Assembly: GCA_034440575.1 (NCBI GenBank)
Contig: JAOTOL010001655.1
Location: 4,249,001-4,313,000, forward strand
Direction: 5' to 3'
DNA from: Imbricaverruca yamaguchii
Taxonomy: Eukaryota; Arthropoda; Thecostraca; Neoverrucidae
DNA length: 64,000 nt
The position numbers and the translations under genes are program-made. A model generated the notes under the pieces. It was not told where the DNA came from, searched no databases, and saw only the letters and a program-made list of their open reading frames with translations. Shown in pieces: positions 11,100 through 23,371 of this stretch; the first letter of the stretch is position 1; every line of letters starts with the position of its first letter.

Positions 11100-11584
11100 T
11101 AGTCTGTCAGCTCTTCAGGAGCGGGCCAGGGGAAGGTGGCTCAGCCAGTCCTGCAGGAGCGAGCCAGGCCAGCCCTGTAGGAGCATGTCAGGGGGGCGGG
11201 GAGTGGGGAGGTGGCACATATAGCCCTGCCGTTGGCGCTCGACCAAAACAAAACAGCGCGCAGAATAATGTGATCGGCTCGCACCAAACACCGAATCGAT
11301 AAACAATCGCGTGTGGTGCACCCGCGCCGCCGCATATTTGTCACGGGACGATTATAGCCGGAAATGATGGCCGTGACGAAACGTCCCGGTCACGAGCCAA
11401 CCAGCGGGTCTGCACAGCCAAGAACAGCTGCCTAACTACCAGTGGAGAGGGGTCCAGCTGACGCTGGCGCTGGCAGCCGACCCACATTCCGCGGCGTCGC
11501 TCGCTGCTCGTCGTTGAGCGGCAGTCTGTGTGACCCGTGCCTTGTCCCAGGCTGGTCAATCGAAGTCGCGACTCTGAGCGCAGC

Positions 11585-11785
11585 CTGTCAGGCTGGCTCT
11601 AGCCCGGCTACCGCCTGATCCGCCCTATCAGGGATACAACATCGAGGCTGAGTGTAGGTCAGGCTGGCTCTAGCCCGGCTACCGCCTGATCCGCTCTACC
11701 AGGGATACGACATCGAGGCAAGCCTGTCAGGCTGGCTCTACCCGGGGATACCGCCTGATGATGACATCGAGGCTGAGTGTAGCCG
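11585..11785. repeat. About 70-bp tandem repeat, 3 copies
   Basis: The phrase CAGGCTGGCTCTA recurs at 11589, 11660 and 11728, each followed by a GGCTACCGCCTGAT-like block and, in two units, an ACATCGAGGC block. The third copy is shortened. Confidence 0.85.
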
Positions 11786-11904
11786 ATTTGCTTTCCGATC
11801 ATTCATTGTCCGTTTTTGTGTTCCAGTTCATTGTTCATGCACGATTATTATTCCAAGTTTTCCATTTCCAGAACTAATCACCATTTCCAGTTGGATCTTT
11901 CCCT

Positions 11905-12500
11905 GAGTAATGAGTGGGCTCAAACTTGAAGACAGATTTAGAACAATACTTTATTCTAAAAAATTATAATCTCTTTGCATCTAGTAGAAAAGAAGGTGAA
12001 GGTGGAGGTACAGCAATATATGTAAGTAATATATATGAGGCTAGGGAAAGAAAAGACCTGGAGAGTGATCATTTTGAGACATGTTTTCTGGAAATCAAAA
12101 TGAAGTTGGGTGAATCAGCAGAGATTCCTAGTGGGGAATTATATAGACCTCCAAGCCTGAGCTACACTTTATTTATGCTACACTTTATTTATGGACTACT
12201 TGGAAAAAATACTTGACTCATTGGAAAACACTAAGTGTACATGTGTTATAGCAGGGCACTTCAATTACAATCTTTTGAAATATCACTGATAAACCTACAC
12301 TTAGTTTTATGAATATGCTAAATTCCTATGGATTTTTCCAACCATCTCGAAAGCGACCCGGATTTGTAATAATTGTGATGCCCTTTTGGATAACATATTT
12401 ATAAATGATGTTAATTTATAAATGATGTTAATGTCTTGAACAATTCAGGAATTCTACTTCATGATTATCAGATCATTTTCCAGTTTTTCTTAAACTGTCA
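11905..12500 (+). pseudogene. Second LINE endonuclease fragment, decayed
   Basis: The first frame reads YNLFASSRKEGEGGGTAIYV, ...ETCFLEIKMK and LYRPPSLSYTLFM. After a frameshift it continues MDYLEKILDSLEN, VIAGHFNYNLLK and, further on, DALLDNIFINDVN. These are APE-type endonuclease blocks of a LINE from a different lineage than the 7.5 kb element. The usual GDFN block reads GHFN, so a catalytic Asp is replaced by His. Two internal tandem duplications break the frame: 16 bp (12162-12177/12178-12193) and 17 bp (12399-12415/12416-12432). No reverse transcriptase follows. Confidence 0.8.
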
Positions 12501-12784
12501 TTAATTCAAAGCACAATTATCTGGTGGCGAGATCTGTCCAGCAAGAAACAGGAGCGGGGAGTGGTGTGACCTGCCTTGAGTTGCTTACCACGACCTACCT
12601 CTCACCATTGGAATTTAACGTAATTAGGTCGCACGGGTATGGAAGGGCACTCCTGCCTACCTATTAATGTGTAGGGGAATTTAAATTAAAAAGAAAAGAA
12701 AAAAGTCACCTGTGTGCTGAGAACCAGAGCTACACCTTCACTGCGGCTTGTCTGCCTGAACGCGACGTTCAGCCGAGCATAGAG
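12501..12784. other. Unassigned segment ending in an A-rich run
   Basis: An A-rich run (AAAAAGAAAAGAAAAAAG) lies at about 12687-12704 after non-repetitive sequence. It could be the 3' end of the LINE fragment after an internal deletion, but no homology proves this. Confidence 0.35.
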
Positions 12785-15700
12785 CAGCACAGCCGGCCGA
12801 GCCTAGGTAACACAGCCGGCCGAGCTCAGATAACACAGCCGGCCGAGCCCAGGTAACACAGCCGGCCGAGCCCAGATAACACAGCCGGCCGAGCCTAGAT
12901 AACACAGCCGGCCGAGCTCAGATAACACAGCCGGCCGAGCCCAGGTAACACAGCCGGCCGAGCCCAGATAACACAGCCGGCCGAGCCTAGATAACACAGC
13001 CGGCCGAGCCCAGATAACACAGCCGGCCGAGCCCAGATAACACAGCCGGCCGAGCCTAGATAACACAGCCGGCCGAGCCTAGATAACACAGCCGGCCGAG
13101 CCTAGATAACACAGCCGGCCGAGCCTAGATAACACAGCCGGCCGAGCCCAGATAACACAGCCGGCCGAGCCCAGATAACACAGCCGGCCGAGCCCAGATA
13201 ACACAGCCGGCCGAGCCTAGGTAACACAGCCGGCCGAGCCTAGGTAACACAGCCGGCCGAGCCTAGGTAACACAGCCGGCCGAGCCTAGATAACACAGCC
13301 GGCCGAGCCTAGATAACACAGCCGGCCGAGCCTAGATAACACAGCCGGCCGAGCCTAGGTAACACAGCCGGCCGATAAACAGCCGCCGAGCCAGATAGCA
13401 CAGCCGGCCGAGCCCAGATAACACAGCCGGCCGAGCCCAGATAACACAGCCGGCCGAGCCCAGATAACACAGCCGGCCGAGCCTAGATAACACAGCCGGC
13501 CGAGCCCAGATAACACAGCCGGCCGAGCCTAGATAACACAGCCGGCCGAGCCTAGATAACACAGCCGGCCGAGCCCAGATAACACAGCCGGCCGAGCCCA
13601 GATAGCACAGCCGGCCGAGCTCAGATAACACAGCCGGCCGAGCCCAGATAACACAGCCGGCCGAGCCTAGATAACACAGCCGGCCGAGCCTAGATAACAC
13701 AGCCGGCCGAGCCCAGATAACACAGCCGGCCGAGCCTAGATAACACAGCCGGCCGAGCCCAGATAACACAGCCGGCCGAGCCCAGATAACACAGCCGGCC
13801 GAGCCCAGATAACACAGCCGGCCGAGCCCAGATAACACAGCCGGCCGAGCTCAGATAACACAGCCGGCCGAGCCCAGATAACACAGCCGGCCGAGCCCAG
13901 ATAACACAGCCGGCCGAGCCTAGATACGCGTAACAGCCGGCCGAGCCTAGGTAACACAGCCGGCCGAGCCTAGATAACACAGCCGGCCGAGCCTAGATAG
14001 CACAGCCGGCCGAGCCTAGGTAACACAGCCGGCCGAGCCTAGATAACACAGCCGGCCGAGCTCAGATAACACAGCCAGCCGAGCCCTAGATAACACAGCC
14101 GGCCGAGCCCAGATAACACAGCCGGCCGAGCCTAGGTAACACAGCCGGCCGAGCCTAGGTAACACAGCCGGCCGAGCCTAGATAACACAGCCGGCCGAGC
14201 CCAGATAACACAGCCGGCCGAGCCTAGATAACACAGCCGGCCGAGCCTAGGTAACACAGCCGGCCGAGCCTAGATAACACAGCCGGCCGAGCCCTAGATA
14301 ACACAGCCGGCCGAGCCCAGATAACACAGCCGGCCGAGCCTAGATAACACAGCCGGCCGAGCCTAGATAACACAGCCGGCCGAGCCTAGATAACACAGCC
14401 GGCCGAGCCTAGATAACACAGCCGGCCGAGCCTAGATAACACAGCCGGCCGGCCTAGATAACACAGCCGGCCGAGCCCAGATAACACAGCCGGCCGAGCC
14501 TAGGTAACAGCCGGCCGAGCCCAGATAGCACAGCCGGCCGAGCCTAGATAACACAGCCGGCCGAGCCCAGATAACACAGCCGGCCGAGCCCAGATAACAC
14601 AGCCGGCCGAGCCTAGGTAACACAGCCGGCCGGGCCTAGGTAACAGCCGGCCGAGCCTAGGTAACACAGCCGGCCGAGCCTAGGTAACACAGCCGGCCGA
14701 GCCCAGATAACACAGCCGGCCGAGCCTAGATAACACAGCCGGCCGAGCCCAGATAACACAGCCGGCCGAGCCCAGGTAACACAGCCGGCCGAGCCCAGAT
14801 AACACAGCCAGCCGAGCCTAGGTAACAGCCGGCCGGGCCTAGGTAACACAGCCGGCCGAGCCTAGATAACACAGCCGGCCGAGCCCTAGATAACACAGCC
14901 GGCCGAGCCCAGATAACACAGCCGGCCGAGCCTAGGTAACACAGCCGGCCGAGGCCGAGCAGCCGGCCGAGCCTAGGTAACAGCCGGCCGAGCCTAGGTA
15001 ACACAGCCGGCCGAGCCTAGATAACACAGCCGGCCGAGCCTAGGTAAAAGCACAGCCGGCCGAGCCTAGATAACACAGCCGGCCGAGCCCAGATAACACA
15101 GCCGGCCGAGCCCAGATAACACAGCCGGCCGAGCCCAGATAACACAGCCGGCCGAGCCTAGATAACACAGCCGGCCGAGCCTAGATAACACAGCCGGCCG
15201 AGCCCAGATAACACAGCCGGCCGAGCCTAGGTAACACAGCCGGCCGAGCCCAGATAACACAGCCGGCCGAGCCTAGATAACACAGCCGGCCGAGCCTAGA
15301 TAACACAGCCGGCCGAGCCTAGGTAACACAGCCGGCCGAGCCTAGGTAACACAGCCGGCCGAGCCTAGATAACACAGCCGGCCGAGCCTAGATAACACAG
15401 CCGGCCGAGCCCAGATAACACAGCCGGCCGAGCCTAGGTAACACAGCCGGCCGGCGGCCGGCCGAGCCTAGATAACACAGCCGGCCGAGCCTAGATAACA
15501 CAGCCGGCCGAGCCCAGATAACACAGCCGGCCGAGCCTAGATAACACAGCCGGCCGAGCCCAGGTAACACAGCCGGCCGAGCCTCAGATAACACAGCCGG
15601 CCGAGCCTAGATAACACAGCCGGCCGAGCCTAGATAACACAGCCGGCCGAGCCCAGATAACACAGCCGGCCGAGCCTAGATAACACAGCCGGCCGAGCCT

Positions 15701-16080
15701 AGGTACACAGCCGGCCGAGCCTAGGTAACACAGCCGGCCGGGCCTAGGTAACACAGCCGGCCGAGCCTAGGTAACACAGCCGGCCGAGAGCCGGTCAGGT
15801 AACACAGCCGGCCGAGCCTAGGTAACACAGCCGAGCCGAGCCCAGATAACACAGCCGGCCGAGCCTAGGTAACACAGCCGGCCGACCTAGGTAACACAGC
15901 CGGCCGAGCCCAGATAACACAGCCGGCCGAGCCCAGATAACACAGCCAGCCGAGCCTAGGTAACACGGCCGGCCGGGCCTAGGTAACAGCCGGCCGAGCC
16001 TAGAGGAGCACAGCCGGCCGGGCCTAGATAACACAGCCGGTCGAGCCCAGGTAACACAGCCGGCCGAGCCTAGAGGAGCA
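12785..16080. repeat. 23-bp satellite, about 140 copies
   Basis: Units contain CAGCCGGCCGAGC followed by CTAGATAACA, CCAGATAACA, CTAGGTAACA or TCAGATAACA. Each unit holds overlapping palindromes (GCCGGC, CGGCCG). Indels are rare but increase after about 14440. The frames seen (ending in GRLCYLGSAGCVIWARPAV) arise because 23 bp rotates through all three frames without stops on the minus strand. Confidence 0.97.
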
Positions 16081-16483
16081 CGGTCGTTTTCCATTTGCAG
16101 CGGGCACCCGCCGCGCTGCCAATGTTCCACCGGCTTCCATCCGCAGCGGGCACCTGACACCGACGTCAACATCCGGCTCTCACATTGCAACAGGTACAAC
16201 TCCATTAACATAGCAGCGCACTCACTACACGCGCCGTATGACGGCGTGGCCGATCGATATAAGCAGAGCCCCTGAAGAGGAGAGTAAACAGCACAAGATT
16301 ACCTGCCAAATTGAATCAAACCGACGACAAAAGAATGCGTGCTTAATAAAACATGCCTCATTATGCAGAAACGTCAGACTACAAGGAGACGCTGTTCCAT
16401 GTTTATCATAGGTGGTCACCCAAATAACATGCACATAATAAAGAAACGTTTCCAGTTCACTGTACACTCAGCTACGCGCGGGA

Positions 16484-16928
16484 CAGTATTAAAATACTGA
16501 TGCATCATCAGGTGTGAGATGCCGAAGCATACACAGCAGGATGTCGAAGTCTCCATAGAAGTAATGGAGCACCTGGCACAGTCAAGTCCTTATAGTACAG
16601 CTTTGAGACAATTGCGTACATATAACTACCCGTTTTGCGTGCTTTTAGAGTTATCTAATTTGGGAATACTGATATCAATGATAACGACACAAATGCCTAT
16701 GTTATGAAGTGGTATTGTGTAACATAGCACATCATAGGTAATCCCACAGCCTGTAATTCTACTATGGGATGTTCTTTATAACGATATCAGGTCCGTTGTA
16801 ATGCGCGTAAGCATGACACATAAACCGGATACTGTTAGAAAACAGGCGAGAAGAATTCACAAGCACACACCAAGAAGCGCGATGGCGATACTTCGTTGGA
16901 AAGGATGTCGATACAGTGTTCCGCAAGT
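16484..16928 (-). repeat. Dispersed 0.4-0.5 kb repeat, copy C
   Basis: On the minus strand it begins ACTTGCGGAACACTG and CGACATCCTTTCC and ends near CAGTATT on the plus strand. It aligns along its length with 18519-18994 and 22819-23233. No coding frame is conserved between copies, and I see neither terminal inverted repeats nor a tRNA-like head. Confidence 0.7.
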
Positions 16929-18492
16929 GGTATATTCCACCCCATTTCATCAATAACTTATCACTGCGCTGGGACAACTAATGATTATTCAACTGCCAAA
17001 ACCATGACATGTTCTCAGCAGCAGCGAATCTGAGGCGAGTTGCGTATCTACAATAATGACGATAATACGGCATGCCTGACATATGCATAAACACTAATGA
17101 GCACAAACACTTCATCTAGCGTGTGAGCAAGTTCACTGCTAAATTGGCCCGTGTTGTGGGACGACGGACCTCGTGTCAAAATGAAGAGAGCAGATCTGGC
17201 TGTGAGTGACGGAATTATGCCCTGGAGCGCTGCGTTACACCGTGAGCCGCTGCTGAAGGCAGCCTGCGAGCGGGACCGCCACGCATTAACACACTTAATG
17301 AACAACCTGGGGAGGCGAGCCAAATGAAAAGGGCGCGTCCGACTCCGAGTAAGGCGCTTGGAACGTCACACAATGCGACAGGCAGTCGCTACTGCTCCGT
17401 GAGGGTGACGGTCCAGACCGGGTGGCCGAGCCGCTCGGATCAACTCACGCGCCATATACACTGGAGAAGATGTGCCATATACACTGGAGAAGAGAAGACT
17501 CACGGCCTCGCGCTCAGTTGCAATAAAGAACATAGCGCATGGGGTGTAGCTCAGAACTTCCGCAGTGTCGATGCAATGCACTGCCATCGAACTGAAAACC
17601 CGGGTTTTAAAAGCGCATGTGTCTGGGCACGCGAACGACATGGCAGTAAGCTTTCACCATTTCATTCTGAAACAGCACCATTCGATCCTCAAACGAGAAA
17701 AAGGAGAAGAGCATGTCCCGGAGTCGGTAGTATTCTGGATGACAGAATCCAGGACGTTGTTTTTCCACTATCCATCGGGACATGATTCTCCGACGCAAAC
17801 CTTTATTGACATAGACTACATGCCGATGAAGAAATAGAGCTGCAGCTTACATCAGTCGTCTAAAACATTCGACAACATAGTCATTGCACTTCAACAGAAA
17901 TATAAGCAGTTCAAGCATATAAGTGCATTCCAGTAAGCAGTAAATGTGTCCGTGGGCATAGCTGCCAGTCATTCACCATAGATCCCCACAACGTTTCGTC
18001 CAGATAAGCGAACGCAAATCAAGGCCGAAAATAGGAGTGACGGGAAGGCTCTCCCCTCCCCTAAATCACCGCCAGCCCAATTATCACAGGCAACATGACT
18101 GCGCATCCAAATACGGAAAGCTCGAACTAGATAACGAGATGCGATCAAAGCAAAAAAAGGCAATCAGAGCGGTCTTGGCTCGCCTCGGTGGTGCCGCTTC
18201 CGGGAAAACCATCGACATCGCGGGACAGGAAAAGCCGTGTTGGCGGCACGCGCCCGACGGAACGCCGCGGCGGGGCCGTCACACCTGTCACACCCGTCAC
18301 AGCCGTCACAGCCGTCACTGCGATCGCCAGCCAAGACCGACGCGATAGCAACACCATCGGTGAGCACGGCTGCCAACACCGGCCTGCTGACTCCAGCGGC
18401 GAGCGTGGCGACACCGCATGATGTCGCCGCACCGCCACCACACCAGGTCACATCGCTCAACAACAGCCGGCTGCGGCAGAGGGAACACTTAT
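16929..18492. other. Low-copy DNA, no gene recognised
   Basis: Contains a two-unit duplication of GCCATATACACTGGAGAAGA (about 17450-17494) and a short CACCCGTCACAGC-like tandem at 18283-18320. Open frames up to about 150 codons carry no recognisable domain. Confidence 0.5.
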
Positions 18493-18531
18493 ACTTGCTG
18501 AACACACTTGCTGAACACACTTGCTGAACAC
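18493..18531. repeat. 13-bp tandem repeat, 3 copies
   Basis: ACTTGCTGAACAC repeats at 18493, 18506 and 18519. The last copy forms the start of the dispersed repeat. Confidence 0.85.
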
Positions 18532-18994
18532 TGAATCGACATCCTTCCCAAAGAAGCATCGACATCGTGCTTCTTGATGCATGCTTGTGAAGTCATGTCC
18601 GGTTTCTAACAGTACCCCACTTGTGAATGTCATGCTTACGCTCAACATAGTGTACGCGGCATCGCTATAACGAACATCCCGTGGTGCAATTCCAGGTAAA
18701 GAGATTACATATTGTGTGCAATAATATACAAAACCAGCACGTAGCATAGGTACTTATGGCGTCGTTGATAGTAGCATCTCCAAATTAGGCACCGCAAGGC
18801 ACCCGAAATTGGTACAGCTACATGTTCGCAATTTCCTCAACTGGGTGTGAAGGGCTGATTTTTTTAAAAACAATATATTATTATTTTTAATTATTTGCAT
18901 TCACATTTATTTCCATTACCTCAATGATGATTTGGACATCATACTGTACTCGTTCCAACATCTCGCATATAATGAAATCACTGCTTTAACACTG
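18519..18994 (+). repeat. Dispersed 0.4-0.5 kb repeat, copy A
   Basis: It starts ACTTGCTGAACACTGAATCG, shares ACATCCTTCCCAAAGAAG with copy B, and ends CTTTAACACTG. It contains a short A/T-rich expansion near 18860-18905 that is absent from copy B. Confidence 0.75.
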
Positions 18995-19012
18995 CGTTCC
19001 ATACTCCCACAG

Positions 19013-20240
19013 TCACAGACCTCCCGACCGACAGTCACAGACGTCCAGACCACCACAGTCACAGACGTCCAGACCACCACAGTCACAGAGTCCAGACCAC
19101 CACAGTCACAGAGTCCAGACCACCACAGTCACAGAGTCCAGACCACCACAGTCACAGAGTCCAGACCACCACAGTCACAGAGTCCAGACCACCACAGTCA
19201 CAGAGTCCAGACCACCACAGTCACAGAGTCCAGACCACCACAGTCACAGAGTCCAGACCACCACAGTCACAGACCACCACAGTCACAGAGTCCAGACCAC
19301 CACAGTCACAGAGTCCAGACCACCACAGTCACAGAGTCCAGACCACCACAGTCACAGAGTCCAGACCACCACAGTCACAGACGTCCAGACCACCACAGTC
19401 ACAGACGTCCAGACCACCACAGTCACAGACGTCCAGCACCACAGTCACAGAGTCCAGACCACCACAGTCACAGACGTCCAGACCACCACAGTCACAGACG
19501 TCCAGACCACCACAGTCACAGAGTCCAGACCACCACAGTCACAGACGTCCAGACCACCACAGTCACAGAGTCCAGACCACCACAGTCACAGACCACCACA
19601 GTAAGGTCCAGACCACCACAGTCACAGAGTCCAGACCACCACAGTCACAGAGTCCAGACCACCACAGTCACAGAGTCCAGACCACCACAGTCACAGAGTC
19701 CAGACCACCACAGTCACAGAGTCCGGACCACCACAGTCACATACCACCACAGTCACAGTCACAGAGTCCAGACCACCACAGTCACAGAGTCCAGACCACC
19801 ACAGTCACAGAGTCCAGACCACCACAGTCACAGAGTCCAGACCACCAGTCACAGAGTCCAGACCACCACAGTCACAGACGTCCAGACCACCAGTCACAGA
19901 CGTCCAGACCACCACAGTCACAAAGTCCAGACCACCACAGTCACAGAGTCCAGACCACCACAGTCACAGAGTCCAGACCACCACAGTCACAGATCAGACC
20001 ACCACAGTCACAGACGTCCAGACCACCACAGTCACAGAGAGTCCAGACCACCACAGTCACAGACCTCCCCAGTCACAGACGTCCAGACCACCAGTCACAG
20101 ACGTCCAGACCACCACAGTCACAAAGTCCAGACCACCACAGTCACAGAGTCCGGACCACCACAGTCACAGAATCCAGACCACCACAGTCACAGACCTCCT
20201 GACCGTCACAGTCACAGACGTCCTAACCGTCACAGTCAGA
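19013..20240. repeat. 23/24-bp minisatellite, about 50 copies
   Basis: Units read CCAGACCACCACAGTCACAG followed by AGT or ACGT. The two unit lengths (23 and 24 bp) are interspersed. The 651-codon plus-strand frame through this array and the following triplet tract is an artefact: the 23-bp period shifts frame at every unit. Confidence 0.95.
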
Positions 20241-20324
20241 CGTCCAGACCACTACAGCTGCCGTCCGATCTGCTGCCAGGTGGTCGTGAACGCCCACACC
20301 ACACGGCGACACGGGGTCGCCACC

Positions 20325-20409
20325 CACCATGTCGCCACCACCGCCACCACGCCACCGATAGCGGCCACCACGCTACCACCAGCAGCCACCACACCGCCAC
20401 CACCACACC

Positions 20410-20441
<32 letters not shown>

Positions 20442-20800
20442 CACCACACCACACCACCACCAGTGGCCACCACGCCACCGATAGCACCCACCACGCTACC
20501 GATAGCACCCACCACGCTACCACCACCAACCACCACGTCGCCGCGCCACCACCAGCAGCCAGCACCAGCAGCCAGCACCAGCGGCCACCACGCTACCACC
20601 AGCAGCCACCACACCGCCACCACCACCACCACGCCACCACCAGCAGCTACCACGCCGCCACCATCACGCCACAAATAGCGGCTCCCACGTCGCCACCAGC
20701 GACTACCACGCCATCACGCCACCACCAGCGGCCATCACGCCACCACCACCACGCCGCCACCATCACCCCACCAGCAGCCACCACGCCACCACGCCCACGT
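20325..20800. repeat. CAC/GCC triplet-rich tract
   Basis: Imperfect runs of CACCAC, GCCACC and CAGCAGCCACC. It reads as His/Thr/Ala/Pro-rich in different frames and gives no coding signal. Confidence 0.85.
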
Positions 20801-21054
20801 CTCTCGGAGGCAGAGCAGCTACTGGCGGGCGGCGGGCGGCGGGCGGCGGGCGACCCACGGCGCTGCCGCCGGCTCAGCCGACGATAGTCGCTCGCGACGG
20901 TACACAGATACCGACACCGCGCATAACTACACACTGTACGGCAGCCTCGGCTGGCAGCCGCAGCCAGGGTCAACACCCGCTCTGTCCGGGATAGTGCCGG
21001 TCTCCTCGGTACATAACTGGCCGGGCGATATAGCTGCGGATAATTATATACTGG
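20801..21054. other. Spacer before a hairpin element
   Basis: Nothing recognised apart from a short GGCGGGC repeat near 20826-20850. Confidence 0.4.
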
Positions 21055-21123
21055 TTAGTTAGTTAGTTATTAGGGCTTTAGGGCGCATCGACTACATTGG
21101 TCATGTAGCGCCCAAATATAGGT
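21055..21123 (-). mobile_element. Hairpin micro-retroposon, copy 4 (subfamily A)
   Basis: It carries TTAGTTAGTTAGTTATTAGG followed by the GGGCGC/GCGCCC hairpin. Flanks are ATAATTATATACTGG (21040-21054) and ATAATTATATACCGG (21124-21138), 14 of 15 identical. The flanks are A/T-rich, so chance similarity is a little more likely here than at other copies. Confidence 0.75.
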
Positions 21124-21138
21124 ATAATTATATACCGG

Positions 21139-22818
21139 GATAGTATATAGACAAATATATACTTGCGGAAAAGGAAAGAAATCAAATAATATAATAATTT
21201 AGTACTAATATACTAACATATAATCGCAAAATATACATTCAATTATGATGGAACTGAGAGGCCTATCACAGGCTGCAAATTGGCGGCCACGGGCCGATGT
21301 GGTATCGGTGTGCCGCCGGGAATAGGCTGGTCACGGCGGCTCTGCTGCAGGTGACGCATACACAGGCCGGGCCCAGCTGTGCCCCGTCACGGCTGGTAGT
21401 ACGTGACGCTGCCACGCGCCGTGCACGCTCACCAACAGGATCACAGCGACTGGCGAGCAGCATTTCGCGGTTGATTTGTCATCGAGAGCAGCACATGGCC
21501 AATCGACGAAGACGTACGATGGAGAGGCGATGACGAAAGGCAGACAGACGAAATGACACCTTTGTTGAACATCAACATCCATGTTTGTTTCGTTCGAAAT
21601 AACGGTAATTAGCGGATTATTTCAAACCCAACATTGGGACACCATTGCTTCTACGACAGGCTATATTATGGCTGAACACGCATTGTTATTTAGTGTTTAA
21701 TTTGTTTCTGGATACATCGACAATGACCGATTAGCAATGTGCCATCCAATTTTTCATGTACCTTAATGCACTATCCGCTCAATACGTGAGCTTATGAGTT
21801 GCATGTTACGCGTACAATCGTGATGGAAGAATAGGCAAGAGCATACCTAGGCTAAGTTAAGCACACTTAACATACATACCCCAAATAGCTCAGGCAAATA
21901 CAAATGCTCCGACCAAATGCACACAAGGAGAGTACTATTCACGAGCCCAAGGCACGTCGAGTGGCTAAGACTTGTTCCAGATAGGTCCGGCAATTTACGT
22001 CAAACGCAAAACGATTGATGAAAAAATATTGAAAATATCACGGCGATGTGCGACGATATCTTCGCCATCGCGTATGAACTGTTGGGGCGTAGAAGGTCCC
22101 CACCCCCGAGATGTTAACCCATGATTTACGCAACTCTGAGCTGAAGTCCTTCCGACACAATGCATGCACTGAAAGTCCCACCTCACTAGTCCCCTTAGCT
22201 ATCGACGGCGTCCTGGTGGTGCAAATCCTCTCCACGTGCGCTACACAAACAGCTGCTCTACTGCATGCGCCGAGCCGGCCATAGCGAGGCTGACCTTGGC
22301 GAGAAACCGCCATCCGATCTGGGCGGGCGCCGTCTTTTGTTGCGCGCCCCAAACACCAGCGCGTCTCCTTTACGGCGGCTTTAACCTTCCGAAATAGCGC
22401 CCGGTCAAAGTGGTCAGCTCTGCTCATCGGAGAGCCGGCCGCCCCCAGGTCGGCGGATACCGGGCAGGTCTCTCGGCGCCGGCCGGCACGCTGCGGGCAC
22501 CGCCAGGCGGGCGCTGTGGGGCACGCCGCTTCCGTGTGCAACAAACACCGGTGGCGGATCAACGGCGTGTTTTCGGCGCCAGCCGGGTGCCGTTGTTTGA
22601 ACTTGTTTGTATTGGTCGCGTCTGGCAATAATGGCGTGTTTTCTGGGCGAGCTGCCTGCCGTTGTCCCAACTTGTGTGGATGGGTAACTTCGCGGACAGT
22701 TGGGATATTTGGGACGGCTGTTGCAATTTGCGGCAGCTCCAGGCGCAGGTGCGTGCCTGGCTTGGCCGGCATACCCATCATCCAACTGCGGATGATGTTA
22801 TACCACTGCATGGAGCCC
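21139..22818. other. Low-copy DNA, no gene recognised
   Basis: A 260-codon minus-strand frame (22038-22820) is open but shows no domain, and its end overlaps a dispersed repeat. Two degenerate units of about 65 bp containing GGCGTGTTTTC lie at 22560-22690. Confidence 0.4.
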
Positions 22819-23233
22819 ACTTACTGAACACTGAATCGACATCCTTCCCAAAGAAGTACCGACATCGTGCTTCATGGTGCTTAGCTGTGAAGTCGTCATG
22901 CCTCGTTTGTGCTCACCATAGCGGAACCGGGATTATGATAACGAAGATCTCGTAGTGTAATTTCAGGTAAAAGGAATACCTATAATGTGGTAATGCTATG
23001 CGATGCCAGTTTATAGCATATACATTTGTATCGTTATGTCTATTCTCGGTTTCCACAAATTGGGTACCTCCCAAAACACGCAAAATGGGTAGTTATACCT
23101 GCGCAATTATCTGAATACTGGGTTTCAAGGACCCAATGAATTTCAAACAGATTATGTCCAAGGAGATTTCAACATACTTCTGTACTCATTTCGACATCTC
23201 TCACCTAATGAGAATTGAATATTTTAACACTGA
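22819..23233 (+). repeat. Dispersed 0.4-0.5 kb repeat, copy B
   Basis: It starts ACTTACTGAACACTGAATCG and ends TTTTAACACTG, with the same order of conserved blocks as copies A and C. Confidence 0.75.
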
Positions 23234-23371
23234 CGTGACAGCATCATCCTGTCACACACCGCTGTGTATGTGTGCCCAACATCCTGCTCTTCACACACCA
23301 CCGTGTGGGCGAACACGGAACTAACACTTCCAACTCCATTACATCCAAAACTGCCGTTCCAGTTAGCTCGG

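Larger units (their letters stand above)
7532..11100 (+). mobile_element. CR1-like non-LTR retrotransposon, 5'-truncated and frameshifted
   Basis: Order: C-terminal part of an esterase-type ORF1 (to 7983), ORF2 with endonuclease and reverse transcriptase (8140-10994), a short 3' UTR, and a tail of three TTTATGTC units (11076-11099). A short tandem repeat in place of poly(A) is typical of the CR1/L2 group. The element is clearly less GC-rich than its surroundings. I could not find a flanking target-site duplication. With at least three frameshifts it is unlikely to move on its own. Confidence 0.9.

Noticed and set aside
17536..17620. tRNA-Ala-like start GGGGTGTAGCTCAG
   Set aside because: The A-box match is good, but no anticodon stem or proper B-box follows.
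18932..20887. 651-codon plus-strand frame
   Set aside because: It crosses a 23/24-bp array and a CAC/GCC triplet tract. Its Gln/His/Thr/Pro-rich content is low-complexity, with no domain or start context.
22038..22820. 260-codon minus-strand open frame
   Set aside because: It has no recognisable domain, contains a degenerate tandem duplication and runs to the edge of a dispersed repeat. Such lengths occur by chance in GC-rich DNA.
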